Assembly: GCA_034664125.1 (NCBI GenBank)
Contig: JAXDIG010000039.1
Span: 49,338 to 113,337 of the forward strand
Length of the DNA stretch: 64,000 bases
Direction: 5' to 3'
Source of the DNA: JACVRW01 sp034664125
GTDB lineage: Bacteria > Actinomycetota > Thermoleophilia > Solirubrobacterales > Thermoleophilaceae
Shown in pieces: positions 17,355 to 26,353 of the stretch. The position numbers were made by a program, and so were the translations under genes. The number at the start of each line of letters is the position of its first letter. The first letter of the stretch is position 1. The notes below the pieces were generated by a model, which searched no databases, had not been told where the DNA came from, and saw only the letters and a program-made list of their open reading frames with translations.

Positions 17355-19262
17355 GTGCGCATCGCCGCCCTGCTCGCCGCCGCGGCGACCTTCCTCACGC
17401 TGATGCTCGCGCCGCCGGCCGACGCGGCGCCGCGGTTCAGGAGCTGCGGCGCGTTCATGTTCACCTGCGCCCGCGTCAGTGTCCCGCTCGATCGCAGCGG
17501 GGTCACGCCGGGACGGGTGTCGCTGTTCGTGAAGCGGATCCGGGCCCAGCGCCGCCCGCGCCGGGGCGCTCTGTTCGTGCTGGCCGGCGGTCCCGGGCAG
17601 TCGGCGACCGAGGCCTTCGCGGGCGACGCCCTCGGCGTGCTCTCTCCCGCCTTCCGCAACCGCGACCTGATCGTCTTCGACCAGCGCGGCACGGGCCGCT
17701 CGGGGCTGCTGCGCTGCCCCGCTCTGGAGCGCTCGAACCTGTTCGATGCCGGGGCCGCCGCCGGCGTCTGCGCCCGGCGGCTGGGAGAGCGCAGCCACCA
17801 CTACACGAGCCGCGACTCGGTGGAGGACATCGCGGCGCTGCGGGTAAGCCTCGGCCTGGACAAGATCGCGATCTACGGCACCTCGTACGGAGTGAAGGTG
17901 GCGCTCGGCTACGCGCTCACCTACCCCGCCCACGTCGAGCGGCTGGTGCTCGACTCGGTGCTCGAGGTGGACGGCCCCGATCCGTTCTACCGGCCCACGC
18001 TCGAGGCGGTTCCACGCGTGCTCAGCTCGCTCTGCCGGACCGGCTGCCGTTCGTTCACCTCGGACCCGCTGGCGGACCTCTCGCGGCTGGTGCGCCGGAT
18101 CGGCGCGCGCGGGCTGCGCGGCTCGGTCGTGGACGCGCGCGGGCGGCGGCGCCTCACCCGGGTCACGCGCGGCGAGCTGTTCCTGATGCTGATCAGCGGC
18201 GACTTCGATCCCGTACTGCGCGCCGCCTTTCCGGGTGCCGTGCGAGCCGCACTCGACGGCGACGGGGCGCAGCTCCTGCGCCTCGGGCGGCGCTCGTTCA
18301 GCGTCGAGGGCGAGCCGCCCCCGCCGCGCCTGCTCAGCACGGCGCTGTTCACGGCGACCACCTGCGAGGAGACGCGCTTCCCGTGGCCGCGCACCACGCC
18401 GCCCGATCCCGCCGAGCGCCGCCGCCAGGCCGAGGCCACGGCGGCGCTCGTCCCGGGCAGCGCCTTCCTGCCGTTCGACCGCCCCAGCCTGCTCGACAAC
18501 GACCTGCTTCAGCTCTGCGACCGCTGGCCGGTGCTCCCGGCGGAGCCGGTCTTCGGGCCCGGTCCGCTGCCCGACGTGCCGGTCCTGGCGCTGGAAGGCG
18601 AGGACGACCTGCGCACGCCGGTCGAGGTCGCCCGGCGCGTGGCCGCCCAGTTCCCGCAGGCGAAGCTGGTGGTGGCGCCGGCCACGGGCCACTCGGCGCT
18701 CGGCTCCGACCTGTCGGGGTGCGCGGAGCGGGCCTTCGCGCGCTTCTTCCGCGACCAGCCGGTGTCCACCCGCTGCCGGCGCCGCCCGCGCGAGTTCCCG
18801 CCCGTGCCGCCGCCGCCCACGGCGCTCCGCCAGGTGCCGCCCGCCCGTGGTGTGAGCGGCACGCGCGGCCGCGCGCTGACCGCGCTGGCGCTGACGCTGC
18901 GCGACGTGGGCGAGGACGCCCTGACGAGCTTCATCCTCGACGTGCGCGACCCCGACCTGGCGCGCGGCGGCGGCCTGCGCGGCGGGCACTACCGCATCGA
19001 CGGCCGCAACAGGCTGCACCTCTCCGACGTCGTGTTCGTCCCCGGCGTGCGAGTGAGCGGGACGGTCCGCCGGTTCGGGGCACGGCGGCAGAGCGGGCGC
19101 CTGCGCCTGAGCGGGGCGGCTGTGCCCGGTGGCCTGGTGTTGCTGCGCGGCCGCGTGGTGAGCGGGCGGCTGGGCGGCAAAGAGGTGCGCGCCGAGCTCT
19201 CCGCACGCGCCGGCACTGCGGGCCTGCGCGCCGCCGCGGCGCGCCTGCCGGGTCCGCGCTAG
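17355..19262 (+). CDS. Secreted S33-type alpha/beta hydrolase paralogue 3
   Basis: A 635-residue protein with a signal peptide (residues 1-25, ending PPADA|A). The triad is intact: IYGTSYGVKVA (Ser177), LEGEDDLRTP (Asp418) and PATGHSAL (His446); the oxyanion region is LAGGPGQSAT. Two Cys in the N-terminal FRSCGAFMFTCARVSVPLDR match the CGKVECGRLSVPLDR segment of paralogue 2. The shared C-terminal module is present (GGGLRGGHYRI, VFVPGVRVSGTVRR). It is probably a peptidase or esterase of the cell surface or medium. Its stop overlaps the convergent tauE-like stop. Confidence 0.87.
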   Translation: MRIAALLAAAATFLTLMLAPPADAAPRFRSCGAFMFTCARVSVPLDRSGVTPGRVSLFVKRIRAQRRPRRGALFVLAGGPGQSATEAFAGDALGVLSPAFRNRDLIVFDQRGTGRSGLLRCPALERSNLFDAGAAAGVCARRLGERSHHYTSRDSVEDIAALRVSLGLDKIAIYGTSYGVKVALGYALTYPAHVERLVLDSVLEVDGPDPFYRPTLEAVPRVLSSLCRTGCRSFTSDPLADLSRLVRRIGARGLRGSVVDARGRRRLTRVTRGELFLMLISGDFDPVLRAAFPGAVRAALDGDGAQLLRLGRRSFSVEGEPPPPRLLSTALFTATTCEETRFPWPRTTPPDPAERRRQAEATAALVPGSAFLPFDRPSLLDNDLLQLCDRWPVLPAEPVFGPGPLPDVPVLALEGEDDLRTPVEVARRVAAQFPQAKLVVAPATGHSALGSDLSGCAERAFARFFRDQPVSTRCRRRPREFPPVPPPPTALRQVPPARGVSGTRGRALTALALTLRDVGEDALTSFILDVRDPDLARGGGLRGGHYRIDGRNRLHLSDVVFVPGVRVSGTVRRFGARRQSGRLRLSGAAVPGGLVLLRGRVVSGRLGGKEVRAELSARAGTAGLRAAAARLPGPR

Positions 19263-20143
19263 GGCACCTGCTCCCGCGCCCGGCGCGCTCGGGCCATCGT
19301 CACGACCAGAAGCACCAGGACCGCCACCGGGAACGGCACGATCACGCCGATCGGGATGTCCAGGCCCGCCTTGATCAGCAGTGCGACCCCGGCGCCGATG
19401 AGGACGACGGCCAGCGTGGTGCGCAGCACGGCCGGTTGAACGCGCACGGACCAGTGGCTGCCGAGCCAGACGCCCGGGATGGAGCCGATCAGGATGTTGC
19501 CCACGAGCCCGAAGTCGACGTTGCCGGCGGTCACGTGCGCCAGGCCGGCGGCCCAGAGCAGGATCGCGGCGTGGAACACGTCGGTGCCGACCACTCGAGT
19601 CGGCGAGAGGCGGAACATCAGGATCAGGCCGACCGCGATCAGCGCGCCGCTGCCGGCCGAGGTCACGCCGAGGACGAAGCCGACGCTGACGCCCAGTGCC
19701 ACGGCGGCGACCTTGTGGCGGCGCTCCATGGCGATCGTGTCGCGTTCGCGCTCGTGCATGCTCTTCAGGAACGCGCGCACCAGCGTGGCCGCGCCGGTCA
19801 GCAGCAGCGCGCCGGCGAGGACGGCGAGCAGGAGGTCGTCGAAGTCGCGTCCCGCCCAGTCCTCGAACGCGCGCAGCACGTAGACCCCGGCCACCGCCGC
19901 CGGCACCGAGCCGAGCGCCATCCAGCTGGACAGCTGGAGGTCGACGGTACGCATCCGCCAGTGCTTGTAGCCGCCTACGGTCTTGGTCACCGCCGCGTAG
20001 GCGAGGTCGGTCCCGATCGCGGTGATAGGGGTCACGCCGAACACCAGGATCAGCATCGGAGTCATCAGCGAACCGCCGCCGATGCCGGTCATGCCCACGA
20101 GCACGCCGACCCCGAGGCCGAATGCGATCAGGGCGAAGTCCAC
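19259..20143 (-). CDS. TauE/SafE family sulfite/sulfonate exporter-like membrane protein
   Basis: A 294-residue polytopic protein with about eight hydrophobic segments. The N-terminal family repeat is GVGVLVGMTGIGGGSLMTP, and the second repeat is LGVTSAGSGALIAVGL; the duplicated GxGGG/AGSG pattern is typical of TauE/SafE transporters. Located last in the sir-cysH-cysD-cysN operon, 9 nt after cysN, it probably moves sulfite, sulfate or another sulfur anion. The transport direction cannot be read. The start is GTG 20143. Confidence 0.88.
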   Translation of the reverse strand: MDFALIAFGLGVGVLVGMTGIGGGSLMTPMLILVFGVTPITAIGTDLAYAAVTKTVGGYKHWRMRTVDLQLSSWMALGSVPAAVAGVYVLRAFEDWAGRDFDDLLLAVLAGALLLTGAATLVRAFLKSMHERERDTIAMERRHKVAAVALGVSVGFVLGVTSAGSGALIAVGLILMFRLSPTRVVGTDVFHAAILLWAAGLAHVTAGNVDFGLVGNILIGSIPGVWLGSHWSVRVQPAVLRTTLAVVLIGAGVALLIKAGLDIPIGVIVPFPVAVLVLLVVTMARARRAREQVP

Positions 20144-20152
20144 GCCGGGAGG

Positions 20153-21442
20153 CTAGAGGACCATGCCCGCACCGACGGTGTCGTTGGTCGACTCGTCGAT
20201 GAGGATGAAGCTGCCGGTGGCGCGGTTGCGCCGGTACTCGTCCACGAACAGCGGTGACGACAGCCGCAGGCGCAGGCGGCCGACCTCGTTCAGCTCGAGG
20301 CCGTTGGCCTCCTTGTCGCGGTGCAGCGAGTTCACGTCGATGCGATAGCGCACTTCGTCCACCTTGGCGAGCGCGGTGCGGGTGGTGTGCTTGATGCGGT
20401 AGCGGGCGGAGGGCGAGAGCGGGCGCTCCGACATCCAGCAGACCATCGCGTCGATCTCGCGCGCCTCGGTGGGGCGGTTCTCGGGGCGGCAGATCATGTC
20501 GCCGCGCGACACGTCGATGTCGTCCTCCAGGTGCAGCGTGACCGAGAGCGGCGGGTAGGCCTCGTCCAGCTCGCCCTCGAACGTGTCGATCGAGGCGATC
20601 CGCGACGTCCGGCCGGAGGGCAGCACCACGACCTCGTCACCCGTGCGGAACACGCCCGACGCGACCTCGCCCGCGTAGCCGCGGTAGTCGTGGTGCTCGT
20701 CGGACATCGGACGCACCACCCACTGGACGGGAAAGCGCGGGTCGCGAAGGTTGCGATCGGAGGCCACGTGCACGTGCTCGAGGTGGTAGAGCAGCGACGT
20801 CCCCTCGTACCACGGCATCTCCTCCGAGCGGTCGACGACGTTGTCGCCGTGGAGGGCGGAGATCGGGATGAACGTGACGTCGTGGATGTCGAGCTTGGCC
20901 AGCCAGCCGGAGAACTCCGCGGTGATCCGGTCGAACACCGACTGGTCGTACTCGACCAGGTCCATCTTGTTCACGCACACGACCAGGTGCGGGATGCGCA
21001 GCAGCGAGGCGATGAACGCGTGGCGGCGCGACTGCTCGAGCACGCCCTTGCGCGCGTCCACCAGCACGAGCGCGAGGTCCGCCGTGGAGGCGCCCGTGAC
21101 CATGTTGCGCGTGTACTGCTCGTGGCCGGGGGTGTCGGCGATGATGAACTTGCGCCGCGGCGTGTGGAAGTAGCGGTAGGCGACGTCGATCGTGATGCCC
21201 TGCTCGCGCTCGGCCCGCAGGCCGTCGGTGAGCAGCGCCAGGTTCATGTAGCCGTCGCCGCGCTGGCCGGAGGCCCGCTCGACGCTCGCCAGCTGATCCT
21301 CGAAGATCGACTTGGTGTCGAACAGCAGCCGGCCGATCAGGGTCGACTTGCCGTCGTCCACGGATCCGGCGGTTGCGAACCGGACCAGCTCCGAAGGCGG
21401 GGCGGCGATCGGCCGCCCGTTGGTGGCCGCCCCAGCAGCCAC
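20153..21442 (-). CDS. cysN: Sulfate adenylyltransferase subunit 1 (GTPase)
   Basis: A 429-residue EF-Tu-like GTPase that drives APS synthesis by CysD. The G motifs are present: FATAGSVDDGKSTLIGRLLF (P-loop), ADTPGHEQYTRNM (G3) and VVCVNKMDLVEY (G4). The length matches stand-alone CysN; no C-terminal APS kinase (CysC) domain is fused, which fits the APS-reductase type of CysH encoded next door. It starts 2 nt after the cysD stop. Confidence 0.96.
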   Translation of the reverse strand: MAAGAATNGRPIAAPPSELVRFATAGSVDDGKSTLIGRLLFDTKSIFEDQLASVERASGQRGDGYMNLALLTDGLRAEREQGITIDVAYRYFHTPRRKFIIADTPGHEQYTRNMVTGASTADLALVLVDARKGVLEQSRRHAFIASLLRIPHLVVCVNKMDLVEYDQSVFDRITAEFSGWLAKLDIHDVTFIPISALHGDNVVDRSEEMPWYEGTSLLYHLEHVHVASDRNLRDPRFPVQWVVRPMSDEHHDYRGYAGEVASGVFRTGDEVVVLPSGRTSRIASIDTFEGELDEAYPPLSVTLHLEDDIDVSRGDMICRPENRPTEAREIDAMVCWMSERPLSPSARYRIKHTTRTALAKVDEVRYRIDVNSLHRDKEANGLELNEVGRLRLRLSSPLFVDEYRRNRATGSFILIDESTNDTVGAGMVL

Positions 21443-21444
21443 GG

Positions 21445-22392
21445 CTAGAAGTAACCCTCTTTCTTGCGGTCCTCCATCGCGGCCTCCGAGATGCGGTCGT
21501 CCGCCCGCGTCTCGCCGCGCTCCGTGATCCGCGTGGCGGCGATCTCCGCCACCACCTCGTCGAGCGTGGCCGCCCGGGACGTGACCGCGCCGGTGCAGCT
21601 CATGTCGCCGACGGTCCGGAAGCGCACCGACTCGGAGAACGTCTCCTCGTCCGGCAGCAGCTCGACGAACTCCGAGGTCGCGTAGAGCATCCCGTCGCGG
21701 CGGAACACGTCGCGATCATGAGCGAAGTAGATCGAGGGCAGCTCGATCCCCTCCTCGTTGATGTACTGCCAGACGTCGAGCTCGGTCCAGTTGGACAGCG
21801 GGAACACGCGCACGTGCTCGCCGGGCTTGATGAACCCGTTGTAGAGGTTCCACAGCTCGGGCCGCTGGGCCTTCGGGTCCCACTGGCCGAAGTCGTCGCG
21901 GAAGGACATGATGCGCTCCTTCGCGCGGGCGCGCTCCTCGTCGCGGCGCGCGCCACCGAAGGCCGCCTTGAAGCCGTGCTCCTCCAGCGCGTCGAGCAAC
22001 GTGACCGACTGCAGCCGGTTGCGCGAGGCGCGCGGACCCTTCTCCTCCACCACACGTCCCTGGTCGATCGAGTCCTGGACGCTCGCGACGATCAGCTGCG
22101 CCCCGACCTCGGCCACCATCCGGTCGCGGTACTCGATCACCTCGGGGAAGTTGTGCCCCGTGTCGACGTGCATTACCGCGAAGGGCAGGCCGCCCGGGTG
22201 GAACGCCTTGCGGGCGAGGTGCAGCAGGACCGCCGAATCCTTGCCGCCGGAGAACAGCAGCACGCCGCGCTCGAGCTCCGCGGCCACCTCGCGGATCACG
22301 TGGATGGCCTCCGACTCCAGCGCCCGGAGGTGTGAGATCTCGTAAGTCATGTGATCGCCGCGCGAGTCACGCGGGCTGTCCAGCACGCTCAT
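21445..22392 (-). CDS. cysD: Sulfate adenylyltransferase subunit 2
   Basis: A 315-residue PP-loop ATP pyrophosphatase that forms APS from sulfate and ATP with CysN. The PP-loop is LLFSGGKDSAVLLHLA, and MHVDTGHNFPEVIEYRDR and YNGFIKPGEHVRVFPLSNWT are family signatures. The start at 22392 is chosen because its ATG overlaps the cysH stop (ATGA). The family's usual N-terminus, MTYEISHLRALE, lies 14 codons further in (22350), so an internal start remains possible. Confidence 0.95.
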   Translation of the reverse strand: MSVLDSPRDSRGDHMTYEISHLRALESEAIHVIREVAAELERGVLLFSGGKDSAVLLHLARKAFHPGGLPFAVMHVDTGHNFPEVIEYRDRMVAEVGAQLIVASVQDSIDQGRVVEEKGPRASRNRLQSVTLLDALEEHGFKAAFGGARRDEERARAKERIMSFRDDFGQWDPKAQRPELWNLYNGFIKPGEHVRVFPLSNWTELDVWQYINEEGIELPSIYFAHDRDVFRRDGMLYATSEFVELLPDEETFSESVRFRTVGDMSCTGAVTSRAATLDEVVAEIAATRITERGETRADDRISEAAMEDRKKEGYF

Positions 22393-23003
22393 ACGTGCAG
22401 TCCGCACTCCGTCTTCTCTTGGCCGGCCCAACGCCCTTCGCGCCCGTTGCCGGGAAGTGTGCAGGGGGCGCAGCCGATGGAAGCGTACCCCTGATCGTGG
22501 AGCGGATGGTACGGAAGCTCGTGCTCGTGCACGTAGCGCCAGACGTCAGCGTCGCTCCAGTCGACGAGCGGATTGAACTTCCAGACGCCGCGAGCGGCGT
22601 TCCACTCGTGCTTGGAAGCGTCCGCGCGCGAGGGGCCCTGCTCACGGCGGATGCCGGTGACCCAGGCGTCCGCCCCGGCCAGTGCCTCGTCGAGCGCGTC
22701 GACCTTGCGCTGCCCGCAGCAGTTCGCCGCGCTCCACGGCGTGCCGTTCGGCGGGGTGGCGTCGATCACCTCGACGTGCAGGCCGTAGCGGTCCTCGATC
22801 TTGCGCCAGGTTTCGTATGTCTCGGGGAACAGCACGCCGGTGTCGATGGTGAACACCCGAGCGGCCGGTTCGATGCTCATCAGCATGTCGATCAGCACCG
22901 ACTCCTCCTTCTGGAAGGAGCAGGCCAGCAGGAGGCTCGGGTGGTGCCGTTCGACCGCGACGGCCAGCAGCTCCTCCGCGGTGACGTCCGCTAGACCGCG
23001 CAT
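22389..23003 (-). CDS. cysH: Assimilatory APS (adenylyl-sulfate) reductase
   Basis: A 204-residue PAPS/APS reductase-family protein. It has the Cys pairs NCCGQRKVDAL and GCAPCTLPG that bind a [4Fe-4S] cluster in APS-specific enzymes, and the C-terminal catalytic ECGLH. SFQKEESVLIDML is the PP-loop-like segment and VTGIRREQGPSRA the substrate loop. It reduces APS to sulfite with thioredoxin. Absence of CysC in the operon agrees with APS rather than PAPS use. The ATG at 23003 has GGGGGGAGGG just upstream and overlaps the sir gene by 13 nt. Confidence 0.94.
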   Translation of the reverse strand: MRGLADVTAEELLAVAVERHHPSLLLACSFQKEESVLIDMLMSIEPAARVFTIDTGVLFPETYETWRKIEDRYGLHVEVIDATPPNGTPWSAANCCGQRKVDALDEALAGADAWVTGIRREQGPSRADASKHEWNAARGVWKFNPLVDWSDADVWRYVHEHELPYHPLHDQGYASIGCAPCTLPGNGREGRWAGQEKTECGLHV

Positions 23004-24817
23004 TCGCCCTCCCCCCGGATCACCTGGAAGGGCTCCTTGCGCTGCCAGTCGATGAAGTGGCTCATGTTCTCGAGCGAGAACTCGATCGGCAGGGCGAGAT
23101 CGCGCGCCTCGTCCTCGAAGCGCTTCGTGCCGACGCGCTCCGCGAACGCGTTGAAGGCCTCGCCCTCCTCGCGCTCGCTCTCGTACATCCGCAGCCAGCG
23201 CTCCACCGCGTCCGGCACGCGCTTGGCGGCCAGGCGCACCTTGAGCCGGGCGCCGTACAGCACCTCGCCGCCCTCGTAGTTGCCGCCGATGTGGGCGACG
23301 TACGCGGGGATCGTGTGCTCGCCGACCTTGATCGACGCGCCGTAGAACCCGATGTTGGCGATGTGGTGCTGGCTGCAGCCGTTCGGGCAGCCGGACATCT
23401 TGATGTGCACCCGGCGGGTCAGCGGATCGTCGATCTGCATCGCCTCGATGCGTTCGCGCACCGCGTGGTTGAGGCCCATCGAGCTCGTGATCCCGAGCTT
23501 GCACGAGTCCGTGCCGGGGCAGCTCACGACGTCGTTGATCTCGTCGACGCCCGCGTCCCCGAGCCCCAGCTGGCTGAGCGCCCGCCACACCTCGTACACC
23601 GTCTCGTCGCGCACCCAGCGCAGCACGAGATTCTGGTGGACGGTGGTGCGGCAATGACCGCCCGAGTACTCGCGCATCAGCTGGGCGAGCCCGCGGAACT
23701 GCTCTGGTGTCAGGTCGCCGCGGATCACCTTGATCTGGACGGTGGAGAACCCGGCCTGGCGCTGCGGCTGCACGCTGCTGGCACGCCAGCGCTCGAACGC
23801 GCTGCCATCGCCGTTGGGGCTCGCGTATGCCGACGGGATGCCCGGGGCGGCCGCCTCCTCGTCGTCGATGAAGAGCAGCGGGCCCGGGTCGAAGTCGCGC
23901 TCGGCAACCCAGTCGCCCTCGAGCTCCTCGTCGACCTGGCGCGCCAGCTCCTCGATTCCGTACTTGTCGACGAACACCTTGATGCGGGCGCGGGCGCGGT
24001 TCTTGCGCAGCCACTCCTGGCGATCGAAGATGCGGAACACCGCCTCGGCCACCTTCAGGTACTCCCCGTCGTCCGCCGTCACGAACTCGCGCAGCGTCGG
24101 CGCGACGCGCGGCATGATCGACGTGCCGCCGCCCACCCGCATCTCGAAGCCCTTCACGCCGTCGCGGATGCGCGGGATGTAGGCCACGTCGTGGATGCCG
24201 GTGATCGCCCGGTCCTCGTCCGTCGCGGTGAAGGCGGTCTTCACCTTGCGCGGCATCAGCTGGGTCGTGGGGTGGCGCACGAAGTAGCGCACGTAGGCGC
24301 CGACGTACGGCGTCGGGTCGAACAGCTCGCCCTCGCACACGCCCGCCCAGGGGTCGCCGGTCACGTTGCGCACGGTGTTGCCGCAGCCTTCCCGGCTCGA
24401 CAGGCCGGAGTCGGACAGCTGGCGGATCGTCTCGGCGGCGTCGCGCAGCGGGACGTGGTGGAGCTGGATGTTCTGGCGCGTCGTGATGTGGCCCTTGTTG
24501 AGCGGCACGTACCGCTCCACCACGTCGGCGAACGCCTCCATCTGCTCCGGCGTGATCCCGCCGAACGGCAGCTTCACGCGGATCATCTGGACGTCCGCCT
24601 GGCGCTGGCCGTAGACGCCCTGCTTGAGGCGGAAGCCGATGAACTGCTCCTCCGTCAAGGCGCCCGAGAGGAACTTCTCGGCCTCGTTGTCGAAGTCGTC
24701 GAACTCACGCTCGAGGATCGGGATGATGTGCCCGGGGACGTTCTCCAGGACCTCGGGATTTTCGAGCGAGCCCTTCCTGCCCTTCGTCTTCCGCGGCTCG
24801 GTCGAGAGCGGTTCCAT
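22991..24817 (-). CDS. sir: Ferredoxin-dependent sulfite (or nitrite) reductase
   Basis: A 608-residue siroheme/[4Fe-4S] reductase with two ferredoxin-like halves. TRQNIQLHHVPLRDA and GNTVRNVTGDPWAG are in the first half. The cluster Cys are in VVSCPGTDSCKLGITSS and KMSGCPNGCSQHHIANIGF. Sequence alone does not separate NirA-like nitrite reductase from sulfite reductase, but position as first gene of the cysH-cysD-cysN operon makes sulfite the likely substrate. It starts at ATG 24817, with weak AGGA 8 nt upstream. Confidence 0.92.
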   Translation of the reverse strand: MEPLSTEPRKTKGRKGSLENPEVLENVPGHIIPILEREFDDFDNEAEKFLSGALTEEQFIGFRLKQGVYGQRQADVQMIRVKLPFGGITPEQMEAFADVVERYVPLNKGHITTRQNIQLHHVPLRDAAETIRQLSDSGLSSREGCGNTVRNVTGDPWAGVCEGELFDPTPYVGAYVRYFVRHPTTQLMPRKVKTAFTATDEDRAITGIHDVAYIPRIRDGVKGFEMRVGGGTSIMPRVAPTLREFVTADDGEYLKVAEAVFRIFDRQEWLRKNRARARIKVFVDKYGIEELARQVDEELEGDWVAERDFDPGPLLFIDDEEAAAPGIPSAYASPNGDGSAFERWRASSVQPQRQAGFSTVQIKVIRGDLTPEQFRGLAQLMREYSGGHCRTTVHQNLVLRWVRDETVYEVWRALSQLGLGDAGVDEINDVVSCPGTDSCKLGITSSMGLNHAVRERIEAMQIDDPLTRRVHIKMSGCPNGCSQHHIANIGFYGASIKVGEHTIPAYVAHIGGNYEGGEVLYGARLKVRLAAKRVPDAVERWLRMYESEREEGEAFNAFAERVGTKRFEDEARDLALPIEFSLENMSHFIDWQRKEPFQVIRGEGECAV

Positions 24818-24922
24818 TGGTGCGGTCCTCTGTCGGGGCCTCCGTAGGACTGGAAAGTACCAAAACCCGGTCGAGTTTCCGAAGATAGACCTTGGCCGCT
24901 CGGCCAGTTACGCTCGCCGGCC
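24818..24922. promoter_or_regulatory. Divergent control region, sulfur operon / amidase
   Basis: A 105-bp gap that is locally AT-richer than its surroundings. It contains a dyad GGAAA (24852-24856) and TTTCC (24876-24880) spaced by 19 nt around CAAAACCCGG, a candidate operator for the sir-cys operon. On the plus strand TACGCT (24909-24914) stands 8 nt before the amidase ATG. No riboswitch fold was recognised. Confidence 0.4.
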
Positions 24923-26353
24923 ATGGATCCCCATCTCGACGCCACCGCCCAGGCCGACCTCGTTCGCTCCGGGGAGGTGACGTCTCGGGAGCTGGTGGAG
25001 GGCGCGATCGAGCGCATCGAGGCACTCAACGGCGACCTCAACGCGGTGATCCACCCGCTGTTCGAGAAGGCGCTGGCCGCGGAGCCGGCCGACGGTCCGT
25101 TCCGCGGCGTGCCGTTCCTCGTGAAGGACCTGATGTGCCACACGGCCGGCGACCCGATGCACGAGGGCATGGCCTTCCTGCGCGACGCCGGTTGGACCGA
25201 GCCCGAGGACACCTGGCTGGCCCGGCGCTTCCGCGAGGCGGGGTTCGTGTCGCTCGGCAAGACCAACACGCCCGAGCTGGGCATCCTGCCCACGACCGAG
25301 CCGTCAGCCTACGGTCCCACCCGCAACCCGTGGGACACATCCCGCTCCCCCGGCGGGTCGAGCGGCGGCTCGGCGGCCGCGGTGGCGGCTGGGCTGGTGC
25401 CGATCGCCCACGCCAACGACGGCGGTGGGTCTATCCGCATCCCCGCCTCGTGCTGCGGGCTCGTGGGCCTCAAGCCCTCGCGCGGCCGCGTCTCGCTGGC
25501 GCCCGAGTTCGGCGACTTCATGTCCGGACTCGTCGCCGAGCTCGTGGTGTCGCGCTCAGTGCGCGACGCCGCTGCCGTGCTCGAGTGGGTGTCCGACCCG
25601 CCGCCGGGAGAGCCCTACGTCGCTCCCGCACGCCGGCGCGACTACAACGAGGAGGTCGGGGCCGACCCGGGGCGGCTGCGCGTGGGCCTGCTCACGCGCC
25701 CGCCAGGGGGGGACTTCGACGCCCACCCGGATTGCGTGGCGGCGGCCGAGGAGGCCGGGCGGCTGCTGGAGTCGCTGGGGCACTCGGTCGAGGTGGCCTT
25801 CCCGGAAGCCCTGGACGACGAGAACTACATCCCCAACTTCCTGGTCCGCTGGACCGGCGGCGTCGCCTACAACCTCGCCTACTGGGAGCGCAGGACCGGC
25901 CGCTCGATCGGGCCGGAAGACGTGGAGCCGCTGACGTGGGCACTGGCGGAGCAGGGTCGCAGCCACTCCGCGGCCGACTACCTCGCCGCGATGGAGTTCG
26001 CGCAGGACGTGACGCGGCGCAGCGCCCAATGGTGGGCGGGCGGATTCGACCTCCTGCTCACGCCCACGATGGCGGTGCCGCCCACGGTGCTCGGCACCTA
26101 CGACGCTCCGCCCGACAATCCCATGATGCCGATCCTGACCGCCGTCCCCGCCGCGGTCTTCACCGCAGGCTTCAACACCACGGGGCAGCCGGCGATCTCC
26201 CTGCCGCTGCACGTGTCCGGCGAGGGGCTGCCGATCGGCGTGCAGCTGGTCGCCGCGTACGGGCGCGAAGACGTGCTGATCCGGATCGCCGCGCAGGTCG
26301 AGCAGGCGCAGCCGTGGGCGGAGCGGCTTCCGCCGACGTTCGCGGCCGCCTGA
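24923..26353 (+). CDS. Amidase signature family protein
   Basis: A 476-residue amidase with the Ser-cisSer-Lys triad: Lys68 in VPFLVKDLMCH, the cis-Ser in SPGGSSGGSAAAVAAG, and the nucleophile Ser in NDGGGSIRIPASCCGL. The C-terminal NTTGQPAISLPLHVSGEGL and PIGVQLVAAYGRED complete the family pattern. It hydrolyses an amide; the substrate (amino-acid amide, aryl amide or other) is unknown. It lacks a signal peptide, so it is cytoplasmic. Followed by a copy of the palindromic repeat. Confidence 0.92.
   Translation: MDPHLDATAQADLVRSGEVTSRELVEGAIERIEALNGDLNAVIHPLFEKALAAEPADGPFRGVPFLVKDLMCHTAGDPMHEGMAFLRDAGWTEPEDTWLARRFREAGFVSLGKTNTPELGILPTTEPSAYGPTRNPWDTSRSPGGSSGGSAAAVAAGLVPIAHANDGGGSIRIPASCCGLVGLKPSRGRVSLAPEFGDFMSGLVAELVVSRSVRDAAAVLEWVSDPPPGEPYVAPARRRDYNEEVGADPGRLRVGLLTRPPGGDFDAHPDCVAAAEEAGRLLESLGHSVEVAFPEALDDENYIPNFLVRWTGGVAYNLAYWERRTGRSIGPEDVEPLTWALAEQGRSHSAADYLAAMEFAQDVTRRSAQWWAGGFDLLLTPTMAVPPTVLGTYDAPPDNPMMPILTAVPAAVFTAGFNTTGQPAISLPLHVSGEGLPIGVQLVAAYGREDVLIRIAAQVEQAQPWAERLPPTFAAA

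Noticed and set aside
17004..19019. 671-codon minus-strand frame across the S33 paralogues
   Set aside because: Low-complexity antisense shadow of genes with clear catalytic motifs.
22393..22431. Longer cysD start
   Set aside because: The extra codons lie inside cysH; ATGA coupling supports the start at 22392.
23057..24847. 596-codon plus-strand frame opposite sir
   Set aside because: His/Leu/Asp-rich antisense shadow; the siroheme and cluster motifs are on the minus strand.
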